The notes: generated from the letters alone by a model not told the origin. A stretch of DNA of 64,000 nucleotides from Epilithonimonas sp. JDS (GCF_021261315.1 NZ_JAJSAX010000001.1:62001-126000); one strand, 5' to 3'. Positions 26,304 to 35,256 are shown, counted from the stretch's first letter. Made by a program: numbers and translations.

Positions 26304-26927
26304 ATGAAAAAACTTCTACTCTTTTTTTTACTGATTGCATTTCAGTTATTTTTTGGTCAATTTGAAAATCTCCCCCAGAAGACAGTTTATTTCAAACCCC
26401 CGGCTAACTGGACAAATGTTTGTTCTTATATGAACTACATAGATCCGGTTACAACTATTGATTTTTTTCCTCCAGGAAACCAGATGACTGCTGGCTGTGA
26501 AGGATGGTACAAGGCAACTTACGCCTTCAATAAAGCTTATGTTGAATTTAATAACTGTAATTATATTGGAGGATCCCCAAATACCAACTATTTATATTAC
26601 GCTTTGGAAACAGAAACTAATATCTTCTACGATTATTCATCTGGACCAATTTCAAATCCGCCAGCTTGTCTTTTGGCTGTGAATGATCATTCGAAAAAAA
26701 TTGCAGTTGTGAAGATCTTTCCAAATCCGGTTCAGGATTATGTGAATATAGAATCTAACAAAAATTTCATAGCGTATGAGATTATGGATGAATCCGGAAA
26801 ACTGATTCTTAGTAAAGATTTCAAAGGAAGCAAAATCGATATCAGCAATTTGAAAACCGGTGTTTATTTTATTAAATTAAAATCTTTGAGCAACGAAACC
26901 AATATTGTAAAATTTATCAAGAAATAA
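26304..26927 (+). CDS. small secreted protein with T9SS type A sorting domain
   Basis: 207 residues: signal MKKLLLFFLLIAFQLFFGQ, an 115-residue unrecognised domain with five Cys and aromatic-rich strands, and from about 130 a C-terminal sorting domain (VKIFPNPVQDYVNIES...GVYFIKLKSL). It is exported by type IX secretion and probably fixed to the surface or released. A TAAATTTG -7 element lies at 26270-26277. Function unknown. Confidence 0.8.
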   Translation: MKKLLLFFLLIAFQLFFGQFENLPQKTVYFKPPANWTNVCSYMNYIDPVTTIDFFPPGNQMTAGCEGWYKATYAFNKAYVEFNNCNYIGGSPNTNYLYYALETETNIFYDYSSGPISNPPACLLAVNDHSKKIAVVKIFPNPVQDYVNIESNKNFIAYEIMDESGKLILSKDFKGSKIDISNLKTGVYFIKLKSLSNETNIVKFIKK

Positions 26928-26988
26928 GTTTTATTATTGATTAAAATCCATATATTTGCGCTTCAAAATTTATTACTAAGACTATACT

Positions 26989-27330
26989 ATGAGCACAATA
27001 TTTACGCTGTTTATGATCCTGATTATCATTGCTAGCATCTTATTAGTTATCATCATCATGGCTCAAAATCCAAAAGGAGGCGGACTTTCCGGTACTTTCG
27101 GAGGTGCATCTGCTGCAAACTTTGGCGTACAGAGAACCAATGATTTTATGGAAAAAGCAACCTGGACGCTTGGCGGAACTATTGTTGTTTTGATTTTCCT
27201 AAGCATCATTCTTACAGGAAAACCTTCGCAAGTAGCTCCATCAATGCCAGTACCTGCAAAAAGTGAGACTCCGGTGAAACAAGCGCCTGCTAATACAGCT
27301 CCAGCAACTCAGGCTCCGGCAACAAAATAA
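26989..27330 (+). CDS. secG: preprotein translocase subunit SecG
   Basis: Two-helix subunit of the SecYEG channel, 113 residues. Helices lie near 3-22 and 60-80, with the conserved loop AQNPKGGGLSGTFGGASAANFGVQ between them. The C-terminus is a Pro/Ala/Lys-rich tail, common in Bacteroidetes SecG and not conserved elsewhere. A TATATTTG promoter element is at 26951-26958. A terminator shared with the convergent gene follows. Confidence 0.93.
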   Translation: MSTIFTLFMILIIIASILLVIIIMAQNPKGGGLSGTFGGASAANFGVQRTNDFMEKATWTLGGTIVVLIFLSIILTGKPSQVAPSMPVPAKSETPVKQAPANTAPATQAPATK

Positions 27331-27351
27331 CAGAAGATTATTCTTAATATA

Positions 27352-27384
27352 AAAATCGCCTCGAAAAATTTCGGGGCGATTTTC
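27352..27384. terminator. bidirectional terminator after secG
   Basis: AAAAATCGCCTCG pairs with CGGGGCGATTTT, with T/A runs on both sides, between convergent genes. Confidence 0.85.
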
Positions 27385-27395
27385 TTTGTCATTAG

Positions 27396-27992
27396 TTATA
27401 AATGTTTTACCAGTTTTTTGTCATCCAGACATCTGCCCATCAGGATTCTGAAACACTCTTCCAAATCATCCGATGATCTGCAAATAGCAGTTTCCAGCAT
27501 TGTCCGTACCTGCTTTTCTGTAACAGCCGCTTCTGTCCAGCTTTTCGCGGAAGTGTGGGCATTGAGAATAAATGGCATAATTCTGTCAATTGCGCAGGCA
27601 AAAATAGCGTCGGGTGTTTTTTCTTCTTCAAACTCAATCCAGAGGTTGTAAAATTGTGTGGAAAGCGGTTCATCCAGAATTCCGAAAATTCTTTTGGCAG
27701 CGATTTTCTCGCGCTCGAATTTCCCTTTCATTCCTTCTTCATCAAAGAGAAATGTGTCGCCGGCATCTATCTCCACCAAGTCATGGATTGAGAGCATTCT
27801 TATGACTCTTAATAAATCGATATCCGTATTATTTTTGGCATAAGGAAAAAGGATCTGTGCCAGAATGATGATCTGCCAGCTGTGTTCTGCGGTATTTTCT
27901 CTTCGGGAATCGTCTGCATTGTAATTTCTTCGGTTGACATTTTTGAGGGCATCAATTGCCAGGATGAAATCTATTTCTTTTTGAATCTTCAT
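27396..27992 (-). CDS. HD-domain nucleotidase-like protein (YfbR/HDDC2 type)
   Basis: 198-residue metal-dependent hydrolase; the HD motif lies in ENTAEHSWQ...MLSIHDLVEIDAGDTF, the layout of 5'-deoxynucleotidase YfbR and HDDC2. The predicted reaction is hydrolysis of deoxynucleoside monophosphates. ATG 27992 starts the conserved MKIQKEIDFIL; the longer frame upstream would run through the previous gene. Its start lies 1 base after that gene's stop, so translation is probably coupled. Confidence 0.85.
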   Translation of the reverse strand: MKIQKEIDFILAIDALKNVNRRNYNADDSRRENTAEHSWQIIILAQILFPYAKNNTDIDLLRVIRMLSIHDLVEIDAGDTFLFDEEGMKGKFEREKIAAKRIFGILDEPLSTQFYNLWIEFEEEKTPDAIFACAIDRIMPFILNAHTSAKSWTEAAVTEKQVRTMLETAICRSSDDLEECFRILMGRCLDDKKLVKHL

Positions 27993-27993
27993 T

Positions 27994-28677
27994 TTAATCT
28001 TTATAATAGTCGTTGATTTTGTATTTTTTGGCTTTGCTGATCCATTTGTTATTAATGAAATTCCTTGTCGTGACGGTGACAAATTCTCCACCTTGCGCAT
28101 CCTCTTCCAGTTCATAGACTTTTTGCAAACCTTGCTTCGGAATTACAGCATATTCTGTCGTGATGTGCCAGCAGCAACCGGATTTTGCTGATGTAATGAT
28201 TCGTTTCCGTTTGTGATCTGTCTGGAACATGCCGAGATTTTCGTAGGCCAGATTTGTGAGTTCTCCGCTTGGAACAAATTGTTTTTTGGTCGAATTAAAA
28301 ACGTAAACATCGTACGACGGTCCGCCGTAACCACTTTGATTGCCATTCCGAATTGCGAGATCCTCCGAGCCATCAAAATTAAAATCATCAAAAATTAAAG
28401 GACTCTGTTCGTTGTACAGCTGAATGACGTTGACCGTTGGTTTTTGATCGTTGTCCAGAAACAGACTGAGATCGTCTGACTCAAAAGTTTGGAAAAGTTG
28501 GTTTGTTTTTTTGTCAATCAATTTTACAATTCCTTTTCCGCCACAATCATCGCCTTTGCAAGACTGAACGGTGATACGAGCATCGAAACGTTTTGAGCCG
28601 TCTTTGATGATGTAATTGTTTTGAGTCCAATAAAATTGGCTTATGGCCATTAATAAAAATCCGAATTTAGTTTTCAT
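27994..28677 (-). CDS. XAC2610-like secreted protein
   Basis: 227 residues with signal peptide MKTKFGFLLMAISQFYWTQ. The centre has the pattern FDDFNFDGSEDLAIRNGN...GGPSYDVYVF near 115-140, a calcium-binding-like FG-GAP relative found in XAC2610-type proteins, and a CC pair (SGCCWHI) near 170. Likely a periplasmic or surface beta-protein of unknown role. The next gene (HD hydrolase) starts 1 base later, so the two form an operon. Confidence 0.7.
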   Translation of the reverse strand: MKTKFGFLLMAISQFYWTQNNYIIKDGSKRFDARITVQSCKGDDCGGKGIVKLIDKKTNQLFQTFESDDLSLFLDNDQKPTVNVIQLYNEQSPLIFDDFNFDGSEDLAIRNGNQSGYGGPSYDVYVFNSTKKQFVPSGELTNLAYENLGMFQTDHKRKRIITSAKSGCCWHITTEYAVIPKQGLQKVYELEEDAQGGEFVTVTTRNFINNKWISKAKKYKINDYYKD

Positions 28678-28860
28678 AAGCTTTAATTTTTATCATTAAT
28701 AATCAATCGTTGAATACAAATATTCTACCGATATTTCGGAGCTTCGAATGTCAAAATTTGAAGGTTGAATTTAATATTACTAATATCTCGGAGCTTCGCA
28801 CCTTTGATTTAAAATGTATTCTATTCCTACCAAGATGCCACGACTTCGTCGTTTCAGAAT

Positions 28861-29553
28861 TTATAATTCGGTTCCAGATTCTATTTCGTATGGTTCTTTT
28901 CCTTTTTCGAAGATCTTTGTGAGTTCTGAGCCTTCGGTTGTGACTCTGTTTCCTATTCTTCTGATCCAGTTGCCTTCCCTCAGACCAACAACTTTGACGT
29001 CGTTTTGGGTCAGGAATTCTTTGATTCTGGTTTCTCTTGTCTCTCCGTTGTGTTTGATTTCGGGATTTGAGTCAAGGTAATGTGGATTGATATTAAAATG
29101 AACCAGTTCCATACAGTCGAAACTTGGCGGATAAACGATGGGCATATCGTTGGTGGTTTTCATATTGACTCCGCCAATATTGCTTCCAGCGCTGCAGCCT
29201 AGGTATGGTTTTTCTGATTCTATATTTTCTTTCAGGACTTTCATTAATCCTAATTCATGAAGTGTTTTGACTAGGAGAAACGTGTTGCCGCCGCCTGTGA
29301 AGAATCCCTGTGCGGAATTGACGGCTTCGATTTTATCTTCGAAATCGTGAAGACCCTTAACATTGATATTGATTGTTGCGAAAAAGTCTTTTGCTTTCTG
29401 TGTGTAGTCGTCGTGGGAAATACCGCCTGGTCTGGCGAATGGGATGAAGATGATCTCAGTGATTCCTTCGAAAAGTTTTATGAGTTCGGGTTTCAGATAT
29501 TCTAAATATTGTCCGCCGAAGAGTGTGGATGTGGAGGCTAGGATGATGTTCAT
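28861..29553 (-). CDS. pepE: dipeptidase E (S51)
   Basis: 230-residue cytosolic serine dipeptidase that cleaves Asp-Xaa dipeptides. Ser121 in LGCSAGSNIGG is the nucleophile, His158 in INPHYLD the base, with a GGGNTF motif near 88-92. Alpha/beta fold of the class I glutamine amidotransferase type. The start codon is only 8 bases from an 11-copy GTTGATA array, which occupies the position of the promoter and leader. Confidence 0.9.
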   Translation of the reverse strand: MNIILASTSTLFGGQYLEYLKPELIKLFEGITEIIFIPFARPGGISHDDYTQKAKDFFATININVKGLHDFEDKIEAVNSAQGFFTGGGNTFLLVKTLHELGLMKVLKENIESEKPYLGCSAGSNIGGVNMKTTNDMPIVYPPSFDCMELVHFNINPHYLDSNPEIKHNGETRETRIKEFLTQNDVKVVGLREGNWIRRIGNRVTTEGSELTKIFEKGKEPYEIESGTEL

Positions 29554-29561
29554 AGTTGCTG

Positions 29562-29641
29562 GTTGATAGTTGATAGTTGATAGTTGATAGTTGATAGTTG
29601 ATAGTTGATAGTTGATAGTTGATAGTTGATAGTTGATAGTT
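29562..29641. repeat. GTTGATA heptamer array, 11 copies
   Basis: Perfect 7-bp units from 29562 to 29638 plus a partial unit. It lies directly upstream of pepE on the minus strand. The number of copies is likely to vary by slippage. Confidence 0.95.
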
Positions 29642-29705
29642 CAAATTTCGGGAAATGTTTTTTTATGGCAGTAGAAAATAGTTTGAAGTTTCTGTAATTT
29701 ATTTT

Positions 29706-29915
29706 CCGGATGCTGGAATATTGTTTCCAGATGCTCCAATATAACTTACGGATGCAGGAATATTGTTTCCGGATGCTCAAATATAACTTCCGGATGCAAG
29801 AATATTGTTTATGGATGCAAGAATATAACTTCCGTATGCTCAAATATAAGTTACAGGTGTTCCAATATAAATTGCAGATTCAAGAATATAAGTTGCAGGT
29901 GGTCTAATATTAATA
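29706..29915. repeat. 21-bp tandem array, ten units
   Basis: Ten exact-length 21-bp units, consensus near CCGGATGCNNGAATATNNNTT, with decay toward the right end. Units alternate between endings TTGTTT and TAACTT, giving a 42-bp higher order. The length is a multiple of three, so both strands show long repetitive ORFs (heptapeptide repeats), which I do not believe are genes. Confidence 0.9.
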
Positions 29916-30050
29916 AGAAGATACTTTCTGATATTAACAGGGCGCTCCTATGGAGCTTTGGTTCTTAATGATTGATGATTTTTCTATTAACAGTGTGCCG
30001 CTGTGCGGCTTTTTATTAGCATTACACATTATGAAATAGAAAACAAAAAA

Positions 30051-30072
30051 AGCCCGCAGTGAATTGCGGGCT
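30051..30072 (-). terminator. terminator of the beta-helix lipoprotein operon
   Basis: AGCCCGCA pairs with TGCGGGCT; on the minus strand it is followed by TTTTTTTG. Confidence 0.8.
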
Positions 30073-30135
30073 CAAATAAATTTGATTTGATATGAAGAAA
30101 AAAGAAATTTATCCTATTTTCAAGAAACCTGATAC

Positions 30136-31374
30136 TTAAAGAGTACCTGCATCAGCAATGTCGAAGCTGGTAAGACCAGTCCAGCCTTTTGCCCAATCCG
30201 GCAATGCTGTACCTGCTCCTGCTCCTGTAGCGTCAGCTTTTACAGTATAATTGTTTGCACCGATACCTTTGAAAGCTGTATCAACACTTATTAGTCTTAC
30301 ATTGGTAATATAAGAAGCACTGGTGAACCAAGTTAAAGTTCTAGGTGTTTCAAAATCAAGACCTGTTTTGAAGTTTGCGATTACAATATTGTCAAATTTA
30401 CCTTGCGAACCTGCTCTAACTTTTAAACCTTGAGATTCCGGATCTTTTTTGTTTCCGATAAAAGTTGCATTCTTTACTGTTGGATTGGAGATACCTCCAT
30501 TTGCACCATTCGTCGTATTTGCATCTGTATCCTGAGTATCAGCTTCGATACCTCTGTTTCCTGGCTCTAGTGCGTTTTCATATTGTTTTTTTCTGGCAGC
30601 GTAAAGATATTCTACTGTTCCGCTCCAGCTTTCTGTCCAGTCAAAAGAATCATCTCCAACACCAGTCACTACGATGTGGTCTACATTTACATTTCCACCG
30701 AACATCTCTACACCGTCATCTGCACCATCTGCTACATAAACGTAAGAAACTTTGGTTGCGCTACCAACTCCAAACAAAGAAAGACCGTTGAATTCTTTTG
30801 TAGGGCTGTATTTGAAACCTGAATCTTTGATGACTACATATTGAATAACACTAGCTCCTGCATTGTCAACTTTATCAGTTCCTCCATAGATTGAATCTCC
30901 TAATTCTGATGTAGAAGTACCTGCAGCACTTCTGTTTGAAGGTGCATTTCCAAGAAGTACAAGACCTCCCCAATGACCTTGTTTGTGTTCTGTACCTTCG
31001 AATACTACAGGATTAGAAGCAGTTCCGTTGATAAAGATCTTGGCACCTCTTTCTACGATAAGATATGATACATTTTTTGCAGCTCCAGTATTAGGATCAA
31101 GCTCCCCAGCTGTTGCTTTGAATTTTGTACCTGCAGGAATTGTAAGAGAACCACCACTTTTTACAGCTAATTTACCTGTAATCGTATAAGTTTTAGAAGC
31201 ATCCAAAGTTACATTACCAGTAATGTCTCCTTTGAAATTATTAGCATCAATTCCTGAATTATCAATAATTGTTTCTTCGGTATTATCGTCGTTACTGTCA
31301 CAAGATACAACTACTGCTGTTGTAGAAGCTACTAAGGATAGACCTAGAATTGCTTTTAAGAATGTTTTTTTCAT
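30136..31374 (-). CDS. beta-helix surface lipoprotein, partner of TonB receptor
   Basis: 412 residues; signal with lipobox VVVSC and a Ser-Asn-Asp-Asp acidic stretch suggestive of surface export. The mature part has right-handed parallel beta-helix repeats from about 50 onward (GSLTIPAGTKFKA, GAKIFINGTASNPVVFEGTEH, LFGVGSATKVSYVYVADGADDGVEMFGG). It lies 28 bases downstream of a TonB-dependent receptor gene on the same strand and is probably its partner, analogous to SusD though unrelated to it in fold. Substrate unknown. Confidence 0.8.
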   Translation of the reverse strand: MKKTFLKAILGLSLVASTTAVVVSCDSNDDNTEETIIDNSGIDANNFKGDITGNVTLDASKTYTITGKLAVKSGGSLTIPAGTKFKATAGELDPNTGAAKNVSYLIVERGAKIFINGTASNPVVFEGTEHKQGHWGGLVLLGNAPSNRSAAGTSTSELGDSIYGGTDKVDNAGASVIQYVVIKDSGFKYSPTKEFNGLSLFGVGSATKVSYVYVADGADDGVEMFGGNVNVDHIVVTGVGDDSFDWTESWSGTVEYLYAARKKQYENALEPGNRGIEADTQDTDANTTNGANGGISNPTVKNATFIGNKKDPESQGLKVRAGSQGKFDNIVIANFKTGLDFETPRTLTWFTSASYITNVRLISVDTAFKGIGANNYTVKADATGAGAGTALPDWAKGWTGLTSFDIADAGTL

Positions 31375-31402
31375 TTTATTAAATTTATATTAGTATTATA
31401 TT

Positions 31403-33856
31403 TTAAAATTTATAAGCTATGTTAAGTCCAACCTGACGACCTCTCGTGTAATCTTTGTGGATAAAAGTTGCAGAACCGTCCAGATAAGACTGCTCTATTT
31501 TGTAATGTGGATTCAATAAGTTTTTAGCACTGATTCCGATGGTATAATTGCTGAGCGTAAAGTTTACATTGGCATCCAAAACATTTCTTGCCAGTTCGTA
31601 GAAATTACCAATATTGTTTGTACCGATTGCGTAAAGATTTTTTCCTGTTCTGCTATATGACACTACAAAATCCAATGCGTTATTCGTATTCCATTTGAAG
31701 TTGTAGCCTAAATTTACGTTAGCTAAAAAATCTGCAACACCCTGAACGTCTTCTTTGTCCTGACCGCTGAATTGTGCTCTAGTCCCTTGGTTTTCTTTAG
31801 CTATTTCTGTTTCGGTTTTTAGTTCTTGCTGAGAGTGCATATAGGTTGCATTTACGAAAGCATATATTTTGGAATTATTCCATTTGTAGATATCTTTTCT
31901 GATTTCGAACTCGGCTCCGAAGATATAGGCCCAGTTTGCAACGTTGAAATACGTCATATCCGGAGAAGCGGATGAGAATGTAGTTCTGGCAATTGGATTC
32001 TGAATGTATTTTCCAAAACCTGTCAAAGAGATTACTTCTCCTGATTTTGGGAAGAATTCCCACTTCAAGTCTGCATTATAATTATCAGAAGCATAAAGAT
32101 TGGGATTTCCCAGAACGTTTGTAGTTACGTCATAATACGCAATAGGAATAAGCTCTTTTGCCTGTGGCAAGGTGTAAGTTTTAGAAGCTGCTAATCTTAA
32201 ATTTTGTCTGTCATTAAGCGTATATTTGGCATTAAGGGCAGGTAAAATTTTATTATATGTTGTATTTTTATTGCCGGTATTCAGAATATCCTGCCAAGCA
32301 TTATCAAAGTTGATGAAATCGTATCGTCCACCCACCTGCACTACAAATCTATCAGAAAAATTAATATCAACATTTGCAAAACCTGACTGAATATTTCTTT
32401 TCATTGTATAAGTACTTCTCGTCACATTATAGTTGAAAGAATCTCTGTTGCCTGCATTAATGTATGCATCTATATCTTCCGGGTTTACCGTAGTTGAAGC
32501 AGTGGAATTAAGACCAATTGTTGTCTGTTCGAAGTCTCTGTCTTTGTAAGAGCCGTCATAACCGAAAACTAATTTGTATTTTTCCGCAAATGTTTTGGTC
32601 AAATAAATATGGCCTAACACTGTTCCATCATTTAAATCATCAAAATACCTGTGGTTGCTGATACCAGAACTTGCAATCAGCGTATTACTGCCAGCATTGA
32701 TAGTATTTTGAAGACGATCCGGTCTCTTACTATTCAGCTTATTATAACCCACCGCCCAGTCTCCTGTCCAACTGCCTAGTTTATGATTCCCGGAAAGTTG
32801 ATTGATCCAGGTATCCGTCAATTTATTATCGCCTCTGTTGATGATTACATTTTGAGAGACATCATTGTTGAATCCTGTATAGATTTTTACATCTTGCTGA
32901 GAAGAATGAATGTAATTGGAGGTTAATTTAAATTTATTATTGCTGTTCAATTTATAATCCAAATTGACCAAAGCTGTTGTATTGGTTTGGTAATAAGAGC
33001 GTTTTACGTTTTCATATCTACTACTTACAATGCCGTCTGTAAAATAAAAACCTTCCTGTCCTTCGCTGTATTCATAATTGTTATCAAAACCAGCATATGC
33101 GAATAATGAAAGCTTTCCAAACGATTTGCCACCTTCGATATTTATACTTGAATTGAACGGATTCTGTGCATTTTTAAAATTCCATTTTGTAGTGAATGGA
33201 TAAGGTGCTCCTGCTGCGTTGGGATTTCCTTTGATGAAAGTAGATTCTTTAAATCCGAAAAAACCCGGACCACCATCTTGAAGTTTAAAACTACCTTTAT
33301 CAAAAGTCTGTAGGTTGATACTACTTCCGATTCCCACTTTGAAATATGGTTTTCCGGTATGCTCTTTGGAAACGATATTGATATTGGCTCCGCCAAAATC
33401 TCCCGAGAATCTTGGGTTGTAAACCTTATCAAGAGAGACATATTCAATCATTGAGGTTTTGAAAATTTCCAGATCAACGTTTTTATATTCCGGATTTTCT
33501 GAAGGAATTTCCAAGCCGTTCAAAGTAGTTCCATTGTAACGATCGCCAAGGCCTCTTACAAAGATCTGCCCACTTCCTTCTTGTTTTAGAGTACCCGTAG
33601 CTTTAGTAACAGCAGTGGCAACATCGCCAACACCTTGTTTGGATAACTGGACTGCTCCCACTCTCTCTATCACTTCAACAGATTTTTTCTGAGCTTGAAT
33701 AATGTTAGATTCTGTACCTTTTTTAGAATTACCGATGATCTTCACTTCATCGATTTTCTTTTCGCCTTTCAGCGTATCGGTTGTAGTTTGTGCCAACAAC
33801 ATTGTGGTTGACATACAAAGAAACAAAGCACTGATGCTTATTGTTTTTGCTTTCAT
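31403..33856 (-). CDS. TonB-dependent outer membrane receptor
   Basis: 817 residues. Signal MKAKTISISALFLCMSTTMLLAQ, then no carboxypeptidase-like domain but a plug with the motif FVRGLGDRYNGTTLNGLEIPSENP near 100-120, and a 22-strand barrel ending RQVGLNIAYKF. ATG 33856 is preferred to one 10 codons earlier because it gives a clean signal peptide. First gene of a two-gene operon with the beta-helix lipoprotein. Import substrate unknown; a TACATTCG -7-like element lies upstream. Confidence 0.9.
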   Translation of the reverse strand: MKAKTISISALFLCMSTTMLLAQTTTDTLKGEKKIDEVKIIGNSKKGTESNIIQAQKKSVEVIERVGAVQLSKQGVGDVATAVTKATGTLKQEGSGQIFVRGLGDRYNGTTLNGLEIPSENPEYKNVDLEIFKTSMIEYVSLDKVYNPRFSGDFGGANINIVSKEHTGKPYFKVGIGSSINLQTFDKGSFKLQDGGPGFFGFKESTFIKGNPNAAGAPYPFTTKWNFKNAQNPFNSSINIEGGKSFGKLSLFAYAGFDNNYEYSEGQEGFYFTDGIVSSRYENVKRSYYQTNTTALVNLDYKLNSNNKFKLTSNYIHSSQQDVKIYTGFNNDVSQNVIINRGDNKLTDTWINQLSGNHKLGSWTGDWAVGYNKLNSKRPDRLQNTINAGSNTLIASSGISNHRYFDDLNDGTVLGHIYLTKTFAEKYKLVFGYDGSYKDRDFEQTTIGLNSTASTTVNPEDIDAYINAGNRDSFNYNVTRSTYTMKRNIQSGFANVDINFSDRFVVQVGGRYDFINFDNAWQDILNTGNKNTTYNKILPALNAKYTLNDRQNLRLAASKTYTLPQAKELIPIAYYDVTTNVLGNPNLYASDNYNADLKWEFFPKSGEVISLTGFGKYIQNPIARTTFSSASPDMTYFNVANWAYIFGAEFEIRKDIYKWNNSKIYAFVNATYMHSQQELKTETEIAKENQGTRAQFSGQDKEDVQGVADFLANVNLGYNFKWNTNNALDFVVSYSRTGKNLYAIGTNNIGNFYELARNVLDANVNFTLSNYTIGISAKNLLNPHYKIEQSYLDGSATFIHKDYTRGRQVGLNIAYKF

Positions 33857-34142
33857 TTTTTGATTTCCTTTTTTCTTCGTTGCCAAAGAAATGCTTTGGA
33901 AAGCAATCCGAATGTATAAGAATTAACAACTATTCTTTAATATGCTGTTACGAAAATCAAGATTATGTTAAATACAGGTTAACAGGTTAAGTCAATTTAA
34001 AAGTCTGTTCATTATTTGTTAAATTTGCAACAGATAATTTTAACTGCGGAAATTCATAAAAATATTTAAATCATTAAAAATCAATCTTTTATATTTTTAA
34101 AAATGTGTTAACATCAGAAATTTCCCAAAAATCACACTCAAA

Positions 34143-34697
34143 ATGGATTTTACCCAAGCCTTAGAAACTTTACGCTCCGGCGGCACCATCCTTTACCCAA
34201 CAGACACCATCTGGGGAATCGGGTGCGACGCTACTAATATAGATGCCATCAAAAAAATCTTCGACATCAAAAAAAGAGAAGCCAACAAATCACTCATTAT
34301 ATTAGTAGAGTCCGAGAAACGACTTCAAGATCTCGTAGATGTTCCCGAAATGGCGTGGCAAATAATGGACGTCAGCGAAAAACCCGTGACCATCGTCTAT
34401 GAAAATCCAAAGAATCTACCTAAAGAATTGTTGGCAGAAGATGGAAGCATCGGAATTCGTCTCGTGAAAAATGATTTCTGCAAAAAGCTCATCACAAAAC
34501 TCAACAAACCTTTGGTCTCCACCTCCGCAAACCTGAGCGGACAAAAGTCACCTTTGAAGTTTTCAGACATTTCTGATGAAATAAAAAACTCAGTAGATTA
34601 TATTGTAGAAGAATTCCACGACAAGGTTTCGGAATATCCGGGTTCGTCCGTTATCAAGATCTGGAACAACAGCCAGATCAAAATCCTTCGCGAATAA
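34143..34697 (+). CDS. tsaC: L-threonylcarbamoyladenylate synthase (Sua5/YrdC)
   Basis: 184 residues, single YrdC domain. It makes threonylcarbamoyl-AMP from Thr, bicarbonate and ATP, the first step toward t6A37 on tRNAs that read ANN codons. Conserved residues include PTDTIWGIGCDA near 19-30, KKREANKSLIIL (nucleotide pocket) and VSTSANLSGQ near 125-134. It is the short form without the Sua5 C-terminal domain. Well placed as a single-gene unit, with a strong terminator behind it. Confidence 0.92.
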   Translation: MDFTQALETLRSGGTILYPTDTIWGIGCDATNIDAIKKIFDIKKREANKSLIILVESEKRLQDLVDVPEMAWQIMDVSEKPVTIVYENPKNLPKELLAEDGSIGIRLVKNDFCKKLITKLNKPLVSTSANLSGQKSPLKFSDISDEIKNSVDYIVEEFHDKVSEYPGSSVIKIWNNSQIKILRE

Positions 34698-34702
34698 AAA
34701 AA

Positions 34703-34736
34703 CCGGCGGATGACCTCTCGCAAGATCATCCGCCGG
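34703..34736 (+). terminator. terminator of tsaC
   Basis: CCGGCGGATGA pairs with TCATCCGCCGG, a GC-rich perfect stem. Confidence 0.85.
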
Positions 34737-35016
34737 AAAAATAAACTATGAAAAAAAACTACTTTTTGTATTTACTCTTATCGCAAAAGAAATACCGAAA
34801 GATTTTTGCGGACAGAATTTCTCGATTCCAGTTTTTGGATTGAAATTAAAAGTCAAAATGGCTGAGAATTTAATTAATAAATTTCTTCAACCCTTCAGAG
34901 TTTAAAACTCTGAAGGGGTTACTTTCACCCAAAATTCCTGTAAATCACAAAAACATTATCATTGGAGAAACAACTTACGTGATAATTTATTATTTTTACA
35001 CGTAAATAAGATTGTT
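34737..35016. other. spacer upstream of the PIN toxin-antitoxin pair
   Basis: Contains a terminator-like hairpin at 34889-34920 (AACCCTTCAGAGTTTAAAACTCTGAAGGGGTT, copy 2 of that at 23498) and the operator at 34975-35005. A 31-codon ORF at 34748 is not supported as a gene. Confidence 0.6.
34975..35005. promoter_or_regulatory. putative operator of the toxin-antitoxin operon
   Basis: Perfect inverted repeat TTACGTG (34975-34981) / CACGTAA (34999-35005), 17 bases apart, ending 12 bases before the antitoxin ATG. The arm spacing (24 bp centre to centre) places both on one face of the helix. Likely bound by the antitoxin for autoregulation. Confidence 0.6.
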
Positions 35017-35256
35017 ATGAATACGAAACTCACACTAAATCTTGATAAAGCAATCATAGACGAAGCGAAATCTTATGCTAAAAATCATCAGGTCAGTCTT
35101 TCCAAACTCATAGAAAATTATCTGAATTCATTGACGAGGGAGACAAAAAAACAGTCATCGGTCAGCTCTTTAGTTGATAGTCTTACGGGAATCATCCCCA
35201 ATGATTATGATGAGAAAAAGGATTATAGAAATTACATCGATAAAAAATATCAATAG
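35017..35256 (+). CDS. antitoxin (DUF6364-like ribbon-helix-helix)
   Basis: 79 residues with an N-terminal RHH-like pattern MNTKLTLNLDKAIIDEAKSY followed by NHQVSLSKLIENYLNSL and an acidic/basic tail (DYDEKKDYRNYIDKKY) that would wrap the toxin. Stop and toxin start overlap (TAGTG). Represses its own operon presumably through the inverted repeat upstream. Confidence 0.85.
   Translation: MNTKLTLNLDKAIIDEAKSYAKNHQVSLSKLIENYLNSLTRETKKQSSVSSLVDSLTGIIPNDYDEKKDYRNYIDKKYQ

Noticed and set aside
29550-29843. 97-codon minus-strand ORF with SCIRKLY repeats
   Set aside because: Same array read on the other strand, continuing into the GTTGATA heptamers; overlaps the pepE start.
29710-29907. 65-codon plus-strand ORF of heptapeptide repeats (MLEYCFQ, MLQYNLR and so on)
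   Set aside because: Both strands of the 21-bp array are open only because the unit is a multiple of three; there is no promoter, ribosome site or conservation evidence.
34748-34843. 31-codon ORF after the tsaC terminator
   Set aside because: Begins with an AT-rich stretch right after a terminator, with no promoter; short enough to occur by chance.
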